A stretch of 47,133 bases of DNA from Rhodocyclaceae bacterium UBA2346 (GCA_002344625.1 DDUE01000023.1:1-47133), one strand, 5' to 3'; positions 16,663-26,801 are shown, numbered from the stretch's first letter. Made by a program: numbers and translations. The notes: generated from the letters alone by a model not told the origin.

Positions 16663-17760
16663 TCAAGCCAGGGCGGTCTTCAATGCGGCGATGAAGCGGG
16701 CATTATCCTCGGGCAGGCCGATCGAGACTCGCAGCCACTCGGGCAGACCATAGCCGGCAATCGGACGCACGATGACGCCCTGACGCAACAACGCCTGGTT
16801 GACCGCGGCGGCGTCACCGACGCGGAAAGTCACGAAATTGCCCGCCGACGGAATCCACTCCAGGCCCAGTTCATTGAACGCGTCCGTGATCTGCTCCATC
16901 CCGCGACGGTTGATATGCGCGCTCCGCTCCAGGAACTCGCGATCCTCGAGCGCGGCACAAGCGGCCGCCAGGCCCACACTGGTGACGTTGAACGGCTGGC
17001 GCACACGATTGAGCAGGTCGACGACTTCGCGGCTGCCGACGCCGTACCCGATTCGCAGCCCCGCCAGGCCATAGGCCTTCGAGAACGTGCGCGACACCAG
17101 CAGGTTGGGAAAGCGGTCGAGCCAGGCGATGCTGTCGTAGGCCTGTTCCGGCAACAGATATTCGGTATACGCTTCGTCCAGCACCACCAGCACGTCCGGC
17201 GCAGCCCGCTCGAGAAAAGCCTCGATCCGTGCGCCGGGTATGAAAGTGCCGGTCGGATTGTTGGGATTGGCGATGAACACCACCCGCGTATCGGCGGACA
17301 CCGCCGCCAGCATCGCATCCAGATCATGGCCATGATCGCGGGCCGGCACTTCGATGCCGCGTGCCCCGACCGCATGCGTCGCCAGCGGGTAGACGGCAAA
17401 GGCATATTGCGCGTAGACGGCCGACCGACCGGCGCTGAGAAACGCGCGTGCCGCGAGCTCGAGCACGTCGTTAGACCCGTTGCCGAGCACGATCTGCTCC
17501 GGCGCCACCCCAAGGTGCGCCGACAGCGCAGACTTGAGCAGAAACCCGTTGCCATCGGGATAACGTTCGACACTGGCAACCGCATTCACGGCTGCTTCGC
17601 GGGCGCGCGGGCTCATACCGAGCGGATTCTCGTTCGAAGCAAGCTTGACGATCGACGCTTCGATCAAGCCCATCTCGCGCGCGAGTTCGCCGATCGGCTT
17701 GCCAGGCTGATACGGCGAAATCGAGCGTACGTACTCCAGCGACGCGTCAACCAGCTTCAT
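16663..17760 (-). CDS. hisC: HisC-type aminotransferase (histidinol-phosphate/aromatic)
   Basis: The 365-residue fold-type I PLP enzyme has LASNENPLGMSPRA, FIANPNNPTGTFIP, VLDEAYTEY and the lysine motif SRTFSKAYGLAGLRIGYG (Lys228). These mark the HisC family. Its place between pheA and tyrA suggests it also, or mainly, transaminates the keto acids of tyrosine and phenylalanine synthesis; that is inference from context. ATG at 17760 has AAGGAG with a 6-nt spacer; the ATG two codons earlier is too close to the site. Confidence 0.9.
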   Translation of the reverse strand: MKLVDASLEYVRSISPYQPGKPIGELAREMGLIEASIVKLASNENPLGMSPRAREAAVNAVASVERYPDGNGFLLKSALSAHLGVAPEQIVLGNGSNDVLELAARAFLSAGRSAVYAQYAFAVYPLATHAVGARGIEVPARDHGHDLDAMLAAVSADTRVVFIANPNNPTGTFIPGARIEAFLERAAPDVLVVLDEAYTEYLLPEQAYDSIAWLDRFPNLLVSRTFSKAYGLAGLRIGYGVGSREVVDLLNRVRQPFNVTSVGLAAACAALEDREFLERSAHINRRGMEQITDAFNELGLEWIPSAGNFVTFRVGDAAAVNQALLRQGVIVRPIAGYGLPEWLRVSIGLPEDNARFIAALKTALA

Positions 17761-17795
17761 GTTCATCTCCTTGCTCTTTGTCTTCGGTCGGTTGC

Positions 17796-18860
17796 CTAGA
17801 TCACCGCTACCGGGTACGAACCCAACACTTTCAGGAAGGCCGCACGCTGATCGAGTTCGGCAAGTGCCTGGGCAACGCCCTCATCGGCCCTGTGGCCTTC
17901 GATGTCGATGTAGAACACATATTCCCACAAGCCCCCCGCGGCCGGCCGCGATTGCAGCTTGGTCATGCTGACCCCATGGCGGGCAAACGGTTCGAGCAAT
18001 GCGTGCATCGCGCCCGGGCGATTGGCCGCGGAACAAACAAGCGACGTCTTGTCGCGGCCCGATTCACCCGCGTCATGATGCGCAATGACCAGGAAACGGG
18101 TCGTGTTGTTGGGATCGTCCTCGATGTTGGCGGCCAGAACGTTCAGTCCATAGAGCTCGGCCGCGGCCTCGCCGGCGATGGCGCAGGACTCGGCGTCCTC
18201 GGACGCGAGGCGCGCGGCCTCGGCGTTGCTCGCAACCGGCACGCGCGGCAGGTTTGCGAGGTTGCGGTTCAGCCATTCGTGGCACTGCGCAAGCGATTGG
18301 GCATGGGAATACAGGCGCTTCGCCGCCCCGATGCCGTCGGCGCGGCTCAGCAGATTCTGATGGATGCGCAGCCGCACCTCACCACATACCTGGAGCGAAT
18401 GCGCAAGCAGCAGATCGAGCGTGCCGCCGACCGCGCCTTCGGTCGAGTTTTCGACCGGCACGACGCCATAGTCGACAACCCCCGCCTCGACCGCCCTGAA
18501 CACTTCGTCGATCGTCGCGCGCGCCAGAAAGGTGGGTGCCGCACCGAAGTGCTTGCGCGACGCGCTCTCGGAAAACGTTCCCGCCGGTCCCAGATAAGCG
18601 ACGCGCAGCGGATGCTCGAGCGCGAGGCAGGCCGACATGATTTCGCGAAAGACCCGCTGCACCGCATGGTCGGGCAACGGACCCGGGTTGGACTCGGCCA
18701 GCCGCCGCAGCACCTGCGCTTCGCGCTCCGGGCGATACAGGTTTCCCTGCTTGATCTCGCCGATGCGCTGGGCCGAGCGGGCACGTTCGGCGAGGCGATC
18801 GAGGATTTCCTGATCGAGCCGGTCGATGTTGCCACGCAACTTGAGCAGTTCGTCGTTCAT
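17796..18860 (-). CDS. pheA: Bifunctional chorismate mutase / prephenate dehydratase (P-protein)
   Basis: The 354-residue protein has an AroQ chorismate mutase domain (residues 1-88, LRGNIDRLDQEILDRLAERA). A prephenate dehydratase domain follows (about 93-270: AYLGPAGTFSESA, VVPVENSTEGAVGGTLD, NNTTRFLVIAHHD). An ACT domain closes it (about 280-352). It converts chorismate to phenylpyruvate. The ACT domain normally senses phenylalanine through GALV and ESRP motifs; here they read GAMH and QSRP, so feedback control may differ. Confidence 0.94.
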   Translation of the reverse strand: MNDELLKLRGNIDRLDQEILDRLAERARSAQRIGEIKQGNLYRPEREAQVLRRLAESNPGPLPDHAVQRVFREIMSACLALEHPLRVAYLGPAGTFSESASRKHFGAAPTFLARATIDEVFRAVEAGVVDYGVVPVENSTEGAVGGTLDLLLAHSLQVCGEVRLRIHQNLLSRADGIGAAKRLYSHAQSLAQCHEWLNRNLANLPRVPVASNAEAARLASEDAESCAIAGEAAAELYGLNVLAANIEDDPNNTTRFLVIAHHDAGESGRDKTSLVCSAANRPGAMHALLEPFARHGVSMTKLQSRPAAGGLWEYVFYIDIEGHRADEGVAQALAELDQRAAFLKVLGSYPVAVI

Positions 18861-18882
18861 GACTGTTTCTCTCGTCAGGGTT

Positions 18883-19983
18883 TCATCGGCACCGCGATTC
18901 GAAATCGCGCATATACGCAATCAACGCATCGACACCGGCAAGCGGCATGGCGTTGTAAATCGAGGCGCGCATTCCACCGACCGATTTGTGCCCCTTGAGT
19001 TGCGTCAGGCCGGCAGATTCGGCGCCGGCAAGAAAGGCCGCGTTCAAGGCCTCGTCGGCCAGCTTGAACGGGACGTTCATGCGCGAGCGGCTCCCTTCAT
19101 CCACCGGGTTGGCGTAGAAATCGCTGGCGTCGATGCAGGCGTACAGACGTTTCGCCTTTTCGATGTTCTGCTTTTCGATCGCCTCCACCCCCCCTTGTGC
19201 GAGCAACCACTCGAATACCAGTCCGGCCACATAGATTGCGTAGGTCGGCGGTGTATTCAGCATCGATCCGTTGTCGGCCATCACCTTGTAGTCCATGACC
19301 GGCGGCGTACCCGCCCAGGCGCGCCCGATCAAGTCGTCACGCACGATCACGATCACCAGCCCGGAAGGGCCGATGTTCTTCTGCGCACCGGCATAGATCA
19401 GGCCGAAGCGGGAGACGTCGATCAAGCGCGACAGGATGTGCGAGGACATGTCCGCGACGAGGGGAACGCCCGTGAGCGGCAACTGAGACGCATCTTGAAT
19501 CTCAATCCCGTGGATGGTCTCGTTGGTGCAGAGGTGCACATAGCGCGCGGCCGGGTCGAGCGACATTTCGGCATGCGGCACGACACGCCCGACCGAATCG
19601 GCCGCAGTCGAACCCGCCAGCCGGATCGAACCGCCAATGTTGCGGGCCATGCGCTCGGCGTCCTTGAACGCCTTGTGCGACCATGATCCGGTCACGAGGT
19701 AATCAGCCGAGCCTCCGTCCAGGAGATTCATCGGAATCTGCGAGAACTGCTGGGTGGCCCCGCCTTGCAGGAACAACACCTTGTAGTTGTCCGGCACCTT
19801 CAGCAGCGTGCGGAAATCAGCCTCGGCCCGCTCCACGATGCGGGTGAAGGCCTTGCCACGATGGCTCATTTCCATCACGCCGCAGCCGACGCCATGCCAA
19901 TCGAGCATCTCGTCACCCGCGCGGCTCAGTACCGCCTCGGGCAGCGCCGCTGGCCCGGCGCTGAAATTGAATACACGGCTCAT
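18883..19983 (-). CDS. serC: Phosphoserine aminotransferase
   Basis: The 366-residue class V PLP enzyme starts FNFSAGPAALPEAVLSRA and has EMSHRGKAFTRIVE, FLQGGATQQFSQIPMNLL and the PLP lysine in FGLIYAGAQKNIGPSGLVIV. It makes 3-phosphoserine in serine synthesis and also serves pyridoxine synthesis. The start at 19983 has a GAGAGGA site upstream. It follows gyrA by 24 nt and precedes pheA, the conserved proteobacterial order. Confidence 0.96.
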   Translation of the reverse strand: MSRVFNFSAGPAALPEAVLSRAGDEMLDWHGVGCGVMEMSHRGKAFTRIVERAEADFRTLLKVPDNYKVLFLQGGATQQFSQIPMNLLDGGSADYLVTGSWSHKAFKDAERMARNIGGSIRLAGSTAADSVGRVVPHAEMSLDPAARYVHLCTNETIHGIEIQDASQLPLTGVPLVADMSSHILSRLIDVSRFGLIYAGAQKNIGPSGLVIVIVRDDLIGRAWAGTPPVMDYKVMADNGSMLNTPPTYAIYVAGLVFEWLLAQGGVEAIEKQNIEKAKRLYACIDASDFYANPVDEGSRSRMNVPFKLADEALNAAFLAGAESAGLTQLKGHKSVGGMRASIYNAMPLAGVDALIAYMRDFESRCR

Positions 19984-20007
19984 TCTGAATCGTCCTCTCG
20001 ATTCCGT

Positions 20008-22668
20008 TCAGGAAGCATCCGAATCCGGCTGCGGCGGCACCTCGCCGCCTTCCCCTGGCGCCGCCTGCCGGTCGGCTGCCGCACCGGCGGCGCCAGCGGC
20101 AGGAGTATCACCCGCCTCGTCGAGACTCTCGTCGGCGTCGGATTCGGCAACCTTTTCGATTCCGGCGAGATAGGTGCCTTCGTCGAGACTGATCAGGGTC
20201 ACGCCCTGCGTGGCCCGTCCCATCTCGCGAATCGACTGCACGGTGGTACGGATGAGCACCCCGCCGGTCGAGATCAGCATGACCTCGTCCCGCGCCTCAA
20301 CCAGGCAGGCGCCAACCAGCCGACCATTGCGGTCCGAAGACTGAATCGCGATCATGCCTTTGGACCCACGGCCATGCCGGGTATATTCGCCCACCGGCGT
20401 GCGTTTGCCATAACCGTTTTCGGTCGCCGTCAGAACGCTGAGCGACTCGTCGCGGGTGACCAGCATCGCGATGACGCTCTGGCCGTCCTCGAGATTCATT
20501 CCGCGCACGCCACGCGCCTCCCGTCCCATCGGGCGCACGTCGTCTTCCGGAAAGCGCACGGCCTTGCCCGCATCCGAGAACAGCATCACGTCGCATTCGC
20601 CATCGGTGATCGCGACCCCGACCAGATGATCGCCATCGTCGAGGTTGACCGCGATGATGCCGGCCTTGCGCGGGTTGGCGAACGCGGTGAGCGCGGTCTT
20701 CTTGACCGTCCCCTCGGAAGTCGCCATGAACACGAAGTGATTGTCGTCGAAGCCCTGCACCGGCAGCACCGCATTGATCTTCTCGCCCTCCATGAGCGGA
20801 AAGAGATTGACGATCGGCTTGCCGCGCGCATTGCGCGCACCTTCGGGCACCTCGTAGACCTTCAGCCAGTACACCCTTCCGCGACTCGAGAAACACAGTA
20901 TGTGGTCATGGGTATTGGCGACGAACAGGCGATCGATGAAGTCGTCGTCCTTCATGCCGGTGGCCTGCTTGCCGCGGCCGCCACGGCGCTGGGCACGGTA
21001 GTCGGCGAGCGGCTGGCGCTTGAAATAGCCGGCATGCGACAGCGTCACCACCATGTCTTCGGGCGCGATCAGGTCTTCGATGTTGATTTCGGAGGTGCTC
21101 AGCACGATCTCGGAGCGGCGCGGATCGCCGAACTGGTTCTTGACCGCCGCCAGTTCCTCCGAAATGATCGCGGTAATACGCTCCGGCCGGGCCAGGATAT
21201 CCAGCAGATCGGTGATGATGTCGATCACCTCGCGGTACTCGGCCAGGATCTTGTCCTGCTCGAGTCCGGTGAGCCGCTGCAGGCGCAGTTCGAGAATCGC
21301 CTGCGCCTGTACGTCGGAGAGGCGATAGCCCTGGGCCGCGAGGCCGAACTCGGGGGCGAGACCTTCGGGCCGGTAGGCGTCGGCCATCGCGCGCGACAGC
21401 ATTTCCTCGACCAGCGCCGACCGCCAGGTGCGGGCAAGCAGATCGCGCTTGGCATCCGCCGGCGTCTGCGCCGCCTTGATCAGGGCGATGATTTCGTCGA
21501 CATTCGACAAGGCCACTGCAAGCCCCTCGAGCACATGCCCGCGGTCGCGCGCCTTGCGCAACTCGAAGACCGTGCGGCGGGTCACGACCTCGCGCCGGTG
21601 CGACAGGAAACACTCGAGAAGCTGCTTGAGATTGAGCGTGCGCGGCTTGCCATCGACTAACGCCACCATGTTCATGCCGAAGGTGTCCTGCAACTGGGTC
21701 TGCTTGAACAGGTTGTTCAGCACGACTTCGGGCATTTCGTTGCGCTTGAGTTCGATCACCACCCGCATGCCCGACTTGTCCGACTCGTCCCGGATCTCGC
21801 TGATGCCTTCGATCTTCTTCTCGTTGACCAGCTCGGCCATGCGCTCGAGCAGCGTGCGCTTGTTGACCTGGTACGGCAGCTCATCGACGATGATGGCCTG
21901 ACGATCGCCCTTGCCGATGTCCTCGAAGTGGGTACGCGCACGCATCACCACCCGCCCGCGTCCGGTACGATAGCCCTCATGAACGCCCGCGAGGCCATAG
22001 ATCAGCGCGGCGGTCGGAAAGTCGGGCGCCCGGACGATCCCGATCAAGGTCTCGATATCGGTCGCGGGCTCGGCCAGCAGGCGCTGGCAAGCCTCGACGA
22101 CCTCGAGCAGGTTATGCGGCGGAATGTTGGTCGCCATCCCCACCGCGATACCCGACGATCCATTGATCAGCAGGTTCGGAATGCGGGCAGGCAGAATCAG
22201 CGGCTCTTTCTCGGAGCCGTCGTAGTTGGGTCCGAAATCGACGGTTTCCTTGTCGATGTCGGACAGCAGTTCATGGCCGATGCGCGCCATCCGGATCTCG
22301 GTGTAGCGCATCGCGGCAGCATTGTCGCCGTCCACGGATCCGAAGTTGCCCTGCCCGTCGACCAGCATGTAGCGCAATGAAAAATTCTGCGCCATGCGTA
22401 CGATGGTGTCGTAAACCGCCGAATCGCCATGCGGGTGATACTTGCCGATCACGTCTCCGACGATACGCGCCGATTTCTTGTAAGGCCGGTTCCAGTCGTT
22501 GGAGAGCTCGTGCATCGCAAACAGCACCCGTCGATGCACGGGCTTGAGGCCGTCCCGGGCATCCGGCAGAGCGCGTCCGACGATCACGCTCATCGCGTAA
22601 TCGAGATATGAGTGCCGCATCTCCTCTTCGAGACTGATCGGCAGGGTTTCCTTTGCGAAAGGCGTCAT
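20008..22668 (-). CDS. gyrA: DNA gyrase subunit A
   Basis: The 886-residue protein has the breakage-reunion domain with catalytic Tyr122 ([15 protein letters not shown]), the quinolone-contact region [19 protein letters not shown] and the C-terminal beta-pinwheel with the GyrA box QRRGGRG. The residues corresponding to E. coli Ser83 and Asp87 are Ser and Asp at the same numbers, the quinolone-sensitive state. A low-complexity acidic/Ala tail ends the protein. ATG at 22668 gives the standard N-terminus ([20 protein letters not shown]). Confidence 0.97.
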   Translation of the reverse strand: MTPFAKETLPISLEEEMRHSYLDYAMSVIVGRALPDARDGLKPVHRRVLFAMHELSNDWNRPYKKSARIVGDVIGKYHPHGDSAVYDTIVRMAQNFSLRYMLVDGQGNFGSVDGDNAAAMRYTEIRMARIGHELLSDIDKETVDFGPNYDGSEKEPLILPARIPNLLINGSSGIAVGMATNIPPHNLLEVVEACQRLLAEPATDIETLIGIVRAPDFPTAALIYGLAGVHEGYRTGRGRVVMRARTHFEDIGKGDRQAIIVDELPYQVNKRTLLERMAELVNEKKIEGISEIRDESDKSGMRVVIELKRNEMPEVVLNNLFKQTQLQDTFGMNMVALVDGKPRTLNLKQLLECFLSHRREVVTRRTVFELRKARDRGHVLEGLAVALSNVDEIIALIKAAQTPADAKRDLLARTWRSALVEEMLSRAMADAYRPEGLAPEFGLAAQGYRLSDVQAQAILELRLQRLTGLEQDKILAEYREVIDIITDLLDILARPERITAIISEELAAVKNQFGDPRRSEIVLSTSEINIEDLIAPEDMVVTLSHAGYFKRQPLADYRAQRRGGRGKQATGMKDDDFIDRLFVANTHDHILCFSSRGRVYWLKVYEVPEGARNARGKPIVNLFPLMEGEKINAVLPVQGFDDNHFVFMATSEGTVKKTALTAFANPRKAGIIAVNLDDGDHLVGVAITDGECDVMLFSDAGKAVRFPEDDVRPMGREARGVRGMNLEDGQSVIAMLVTRDESLSVLTATENGYGKRTPVGEYTRHGRGSKGMIAIQSSDRNGRLVGACLVEARDEVMLISTGGVLIRTTVQSIREMGRATQGVTLISLDEGTYLAGIEKVAESDADESLDEAGDTPAAGAAGAAADRQAAPGEGGEVPPQPDSDAS

Positions 22669-22878
22669 CTGACTTTGGCGGCTTTTGCCGGGACGAAAAA
22701 ACGTTAAATGATACCACGCCGGCCCACCGCCTCCCGAATCGCGCCGCACCCGCAGCCAGCACTGCCAACGACACACAACAACCGCGCGGACACCGGCTGT
22801 CCAATCAATCTGCGGTATGTTTAAATCCGTTCAACACATGCGCCAACATTGCCGACCCGGCATCCAGCGGAGGAGAAA

Positions 22879-23040
22879 ATGATTTCGCAATCTGCTTCAC
22901 GGAAGCTCGTGGTCGGCACGATGCTTGCCACCACCGTCTCCGGTATCGGGGCGGCGGACATCGCCATCAACTCCGGGAACGTGACACCCTACGTGATCGA
23001 TTCGCGCAACGTCGTGGCCCGTAGTGGGGCGGAGAGCTGA
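22879..23040 (+). CDS. Short OmpA-like N-terminal fragment (53 aa)
   Basis: The ORF has a strong ribosome binding site (GGAGGAGAAA before ATG) and a signal peptide (KLVVGTMLATTVSGIGAADI). It then reads VTPYVIDSRNVVARSG, which repeats residues of the full OmpA encoded at 24571, and stops four codons later. The OmpA C-terminal domain is absent. Over 41 aligned nucleotides the two copies differ at four sites, all synonymous third positions. It may be a truncated ompA duplicate or a short exported peptide gene. Confidence 0.55.
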   Translation: MISQSASRKLVVGTMLATTVSGIGAADIAINSGNVTPYVIDSRNVVARSGAES

Positions 23041-23104
23041 TCGAATGCCTCGCCCCGCATCGCCGGCTCGTGGTCGGAATCCGGACCTTCCCCGACTGAG
23101 AGGT

Positions 23105-23148
23105 TTCGCACGCGGCGCACGCGCGCCGCGTCAGGGTTGCGGTGCGAA
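23105..23148 (+). promoter_or_regulatory. Nested hairpin in the leader of the amidohydrolase gene
   Basis: TTCGCAC (23105-23111) pairs with GTGCGAA (23142-23148) and encloses GCGGCG (23112-23117) pairing with CGCCGC (23124-23129). The outer 3' arm ends 3 nt before the ATG at 23152 and covers the expected ribosome binding position. It lacks a T-run, so it is not a standard terminator. Translational control is inference. Confidence 0.4.
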
Positions 23149-23151
23149 GCG

Positions 23152-24474
23152 ATGACCGAACGGGTCGACCTCCTGATCAATGCCCGCTGGATCGTGCCGG
23201 TACAACCGGCCGGACAGGTGCTGGATCATTACGCCGTCGCCGTGAATGGCGGACAGATCGTCGCGTTGCTGCCGCAAGCACAGGCACGTGCGCGCTTTCA
23301 GGCGCATACCGTCACCGAGCTGAACGAGCATGTGCTCATCCCCGGTCTGGTAAACCTCCATGTACATGCGGCCATGGCGCTGATGCGCGGCATCGCCGAC
23401 GATCTTCCGCTGATGAAATGGCTCAACGACGCCATTTGGCCCGCCGAGGCGAAACACGTATCGCATCCGTTCGTTTATGACGGCACGCTCCTTGCCGCGG
23501 CCGAAATGATCGCAGGCGGCATCACCACCTGCAGCGAGATGTATTTCTACCCCGAAGCGGCCGCCGAAGCCTTCGACCATGTCGGCATGCGCGCAGTCAT
23601 CGGTCTGCCGGTTCTAGACTTCCCGACCGCCTATGCGAGCGATCCGGACGACTATCTCGCGAAAGGACTCAAGGTTCGCGACCAGTGGCGGAACCATCAC
23701 CGGATCGGCTTCTCGCTGGCACCGCACGCGCCATATACGGTCTCGGACGCGCCACTGGAACGCATCGCGATGCTGGCCAGCGAACTGGACATCCCGATCC
23801 ATATCCATATCCACGAAACCGGCATCGAAGTGTCGGAGTCGATCGCGAAGCACAGACTGCGCCCGATCGCGCGGCTCGCACGGCTAGGCGTGCTCGGCTC
23901 GCACATGATCGGAGTGCACGCCGTACACCTCGACAGCGCCGACATCGACTTGCTGAGCCGCTACAACTGCAGCATCGCCCACTGCCCGAGCTCCAACATG
24001 AAACTGGCAAGTGGCATCGCACCGGTCAGCACGCTCGAACAACGCGGATTGCGCATCGGACTGGGCAGCGACGGCGCCGCCAGCAACAACCGCCTCGACC
24101 TCTTTCAGGAAATGCGCCAGGCCGCCCTGCTCGCAAAAGTGTCGACCGGCGACGCTGCCGCCCTGCCGGCTCACCGGGTACTGCGCATGGCCACACTCGA
24201 CGCTGCCGAGGCGCTCGGCCTGGACGACTCGATCGGATCGATCACTCCCGGCAAACAAGCAGACCTATGTGCAGTATCATTGTCGGCAATCGAAACCAGA
24301 CCTTGTTTCGACCCGGTGTCCCACCTGATTTTTGTGGCCGGCCGTGAGCATGTCTCGCACGTCTGGATTGACGGCGAAACGCGCGTAAATAGCGGCAAAC
24401 AACTGTTGCAAACGCACAACAGTGATTTGCCGGGAATAACGGCTATGTGGCAACATAAGCTAGTGGGTGAATGA
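23152..24474 (+). CDS. mtaD: TRZ/ATZ-family amidohydrolase (MtaD-like adenosine deaminase)
   Basis: The 440-residue metal-dependent hydrolase has the HxH motif in LVNLHVHAAMALMRG (His70, His72). It also has DIPIHIHIHETGIEVSES, IGVHAVHLD and the catalytic aspartate in LRIGLGSDGAASNN. This matches the family that deaminates 5'-methylthioadenosine and S-adenosylhomocysteine. In related genomes the gene sits next to ubiG, as here. Exact substrate choice within the family is not visible. The ATG at 23152 was chosen over an in-frame upstream start that lies inside the hairpin. Confidence 0.85.
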   Translation: MTERVDLLINARWIVPVQPAGQVLDHYAVAVNGGQIVALLPQAQARARFQAHTVTELNEHVLIPGLVNLHVHAAMALMRGIADDLPLMKWLNDAIWPAEAKHVSHPFVYDGTLLAAAEMIAGGITTCSEMYFYPEAAAEAFDHVGMRAVIGLPVLDFPTAYASDPDDYLAKGLKVRDQWRNHHRIGFSLAPHAPYTVSDAPLERIAMLASELDIPIHIHIHETGIEVSESIAKHRLRPIARLARLGVLGSHMIGVHAVHLDSADIDLLSRYNCSIAHCPSSNMKLASGIAPVSTLEQRGLRIGLGSDGAASNNRLDLFQEMRQAALLAKVSTGDAAALPAHRVLRMATLDAAEALGLDDSIGSITPGKQADLCAVSLSAIETRPCFDPVSHLIFVAGREHVSHVWIDGETRVNSGKQLLQTHNSDLPGITAMWQHKLVGE

Positions 24475-24570
24475 CAAAACATGCGATGTTATTAGGGAAC
24501 AAACATCAAGCATTTTGTTGTTCGCAAATTCCATTCGCTTTTAGTGATTCTTCCCTTCGACGAGGAAAAC

Positions 24571-25275
24571 ATGATCAAAACTACCAAGAAACACATGCTG
24601 CTCCTGGCCGCGATTGCTTCGCTCGGCTTTTCTGCGCCTAGCGCCTTTGCACAGGTCCAAGACGTGGTCGTCGACGGGACGGGCGAAATCCCCTACGTGA
24701 TCGACTCCCGCAACGTCGTCGCCCGTAGCGGCTTCGGCCTGTGCTGGAGAACCGGCTTCTGGAGCCCGGCCGCCGCCGAAACCGCGATGGCTGGCCAGTT
24801 CCCCGTTGGTTGCGCATGCGACAGCGACATCGTTCCCGCCGCCAAGTGCACCGTAGCCGCCGCTGCGCCTGCTCCGACACCGGCCGCCAAGCCGTCCGCC
24901 GACAAGATCAAGCTGTCTGCCGATGCCCTGTTCGACTTCGACAAGGCCGTCCTGAAGCCGGCTGGCAAGCAAGCGCTCGACGAACTCGCCGCCAAGGCCA
25001 AGCAAGTCAATCTTGAAGTGATCCTGGCCGTTGGCCACACCGACCGTATCGGCTCGGCCGCGTACAACAAGGCACTGTCCGAGCGCCGTGCTGCTGCCGT
25101 CAAGACCTATCTGGTCTCGCAAGGCATCGACAGCAACCGCATCTACACCGAAGGCAAGGGCAAGACCCAGCCGGTGACCGGCACCCAGTGCGACAACGTC
25201 AAGGGCCGCACGGCACTGATCTCGTGCCTGCAACCCGACCGCCGCGTTGAAGTCGAAGTGATCGGCACCAAGTAA
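24571..25275 (+). CDS. ompA: OmpA-family outer membrane protein
   Basis: The 234-residue protein has a signal peptide (LLLAAIASLGFSAPSAFAQ). A short N-terminal region (PYVIDSRNVVARSGFGLCWR) follows, then an Ala/Pro linker. The OmpA-like peptidoglycan-binding domain runs from about residue 110: LFDFDKAVLKPAGKQAL, VGHTDRIGSAAYNKALSERR and a terminal QPDRRVEVEV. There is no full eight-strand barrel, so it is a short OmpA of the betaproteobacterial type that ties the outer membrane to the wall. GAGGAAAAC precedes the ATG. Confidence 0.92.
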   Translation: MIKTTKKHMLLLAAIASLGFSAPSAFAQVQDVVVDGTGEIPYVIDSRNVVARSGFGLCWRTGFWSPAAAETAMAGQFPVGCACDSDIVPAAKCTVAAAAPAPTPAAKPSADKIKLSADALFDFDKAVLKPAGKQALDELAAKAKQVNLEVILAVGHTDRIGSAAYNKALSERRAAAVKTYLVSQGIDSNRIYTEGKGKTQPVTGTQCDNVKGRTALISCLQPDRRVEVEVIGTK

Positions 25276-25296
25276 TCCCGATCCCACGGAAGTCGA

Positions 25297-25325
25297 AAAG
25301 CCCTGCCTCGGCAGGGCTTTTTGTT
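25297..25325 (+). terminator. Rho-independent terminator after ompA
   Basis: The stem AAGCCCTGC/GCAGGGCTT with a CTCG loop is followed by TTTTGTTTT, 22 nt after the ompA stop. It separates ompA from ubiG. Confidence 0.9.
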
Positions 25326-25399
25326 TTGGTGTAGATTGTCGACCGAACTGATCGTGCCTCATTCGAGTCCTTGAACCCATCGGCAACACCGGATTAACC

Positions 25400-26101
25400 A
25401 TGACAACCAACGCTGACCCGGCGGAGCTTCAAAAATTCAGTGATCTCGCTCACCGTTGGTGGGATCCCGCATCCGAGTTCAAACCGCTCCATGAAATAAA
25501 CCCCCTACGTCTCGAGTGGATCGACAGCATCGCAGCCATCGCTGGCAAGCGGGTGCTCGATGTAGGGTGCGGCGGTGGCATCCTGGCTGAAGGCATGGCG
25601 GCACGCGGCGCCAACGTCAGCGGTATCGACCTGTCAGAAAAAGCGCTCAGCGTCGCACGCCTGCACCTGTTCGAAAGCGGACTCGAAGTCGATTACCAGT
25701 TTGTCAGCGCCGAAGCTTTCGCCGAATCCCACCCTGAGAGCTTCGATGTCGTCACCTGCATGGAGATGCTCGAACACGTTCCCGATCCGGCCAGCACGAT
25801 CGGCGCATGTGCCCGCATGGTCAAGCCTGGCGGACACGTGTTCTTCTCTACACTGAATCGCAATCTGAAATCCTATTTGCTGGCAGTGATCGGAGCGGAA
25901 TACGTCCTGAAGCTCTTGCCGGCGGGCACACACGAGTACGCGAAGTTCATACGCCCTTCCGAGCTTGCCCGCTACTGCCGTGCTGCGCGCCTGGACCCTC
26001 AGCAGATCATCGGCCTTACCTATAATCCATTGACAAAGGTGTACTCGCTGGCTTCCGACACCGATGTGAACTACCTTGTCCATACTAGACGCGCGGCCTG
26101 A
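25400..26101 (+). CDS. ubiG: Ubiquinone biosynthesis O-methyltransferase
   Basis: The 233-residue SAM-dependent enzyme opens with the UbiG signature [20 protein letters not shown]. The SAM loop [13 protein letters not shown] follows, then [13 protein letters not shown] and the late segment [18 protein letters not shown]. It performs both O-methylations in ubiquinone synthesis. The gph gene starts inside its last codons. Confidence 0.95.
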   Translation: MTTNADPAELQKFSDLAHRWWDPASEFKPLHEINPLRLEWIDSIAAIAGKRVLDVGCGGGILAEGMAARGANVSGIDLSEKALSVARLHLFESGLEVDYQFVSAEAFAESHPESFDVVTCMEMLEHVPDPASTIGACARMVKPGGHVFFSTLNRNLKSYLLAVIGAEYVLKLLPAGTHEYAKFIRPSELARYCRAARLDPQQIIGLTYNPLTKVYSLASDTDVNYLVHTRRAA

Positions 26102-26750
26102 AGCAATCCTGTTCGACCTCGACGGAACGCTTGCCGACACCGCGCTCGATCTCGGTCGCGTGGCCAATATGCTGCGCTTCGAAGAGGGTCTCGAGCCCTT
26201 GGCCATGCAAGTACTCCGGCCCCATACTTCCAGTGGCGTTCGCGGAATGCTGCATGCCGCTTTCGGGCTCATGCCCGGCGACGCGCCGTATGCTGCGCTT
26301 TCCGAACGTTTTCTGAGTCATTACGAGCACCACCTGTGCGTAGAAACACGCCTGTTCGATCAGATGCCTGAAGTTCTCGATGCGCTTGACGATCAAGACA
26401 TCAAATGGGGCATCGTGACCAACAAACGGAGTCGATATACCAACCCCCTGATCGCCGCACTCGGTCTCGCCAAGCGTGCGGCGTGTGTGATCAGCGGTGA
26501 CTCGACACCTCATCCCAAGCCGGCACCGGACTCCCTGCTGCATGCGTGCGCGCTTGCCGGCGTACGCCCTGAACAATGTATCTACGTGGGCGATGACTTG
26601 CGCGACATTCAGGCCGGCCGCTCCGCATGTATGAAAACCGTCGCGGCGGCGTACGGCTACTTGGGGCTCGACACTCCTATCGAGCGCTGGAACGCTGATG
26701 CGATAATCCAATCTCCGGACGAGCTGCTCAAGCTGCTCCGACTTATCTGA
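26076..26750 (+). CDS. gph: Phosphoglycolate phosphatase (HAD family)
   Basis: The 224-residue HAD hydrolase has motif [12 protein letters not shown] (Asp14, Asp16), motif [13 protein letters not shown], the KPAPDSLL lysine motif and motif [17 protein letters not shown]. It removes 2-phosphoglycolate formed in DNA repair or oxygenase side reactions. The only start compatible with a complete motif I is a TTG at 26076, overlapping ubiG by 26 nt, because a stop lies two codons upstream. ubiG-gph pairing is common in proteobacteria. Confidence 0.9.
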   Translation: MSILDARPEAILFDLDGTLADTALDLGRVANMLRFEEGLEPLAMQVLRPHTSSGVRGMLHAAFGLMPGDAPYAALSERFLSHYEHHLCVETRLFDQMPEVLDALDDQDIKWGIVTNKRSRYTNPLIAALGLAKRAACVISGDSTPHPKPAPDSLLHACALAGVRPEQCIYVGDDLRDIQAGRSACMKTVAAAYGYLGLDTPIERWNADAIIQSPDELLKLLRLI

Positions 26751-26771
26751 CAAATCATGATAAGATCGGCC

Positions 26772-26801
26772 TTGATTGATAGGTGATTGACACCATATAG
26801 G
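26772..26801 (+). promoter_or_regulatory. Possible ssrA promoter
   Basis: TTGATT (26772-26777) and TATAGG (26796-26801), spaced by 18 nt, are a fair sigma-70 match just before the tmRNA. A TTGACA lies at 26787 but has no good -10 partner. The 5' end of mature tmRNA at 26815 leaves room for a short precursor. Confidence 0.35.

Noticed and set aside
26787..26792. TTGACA as the ssrA -35 box
   Set aside because: No -10-like hexamer lies at 16-18 nt; the TTGATT/TATAGG pair fits better.
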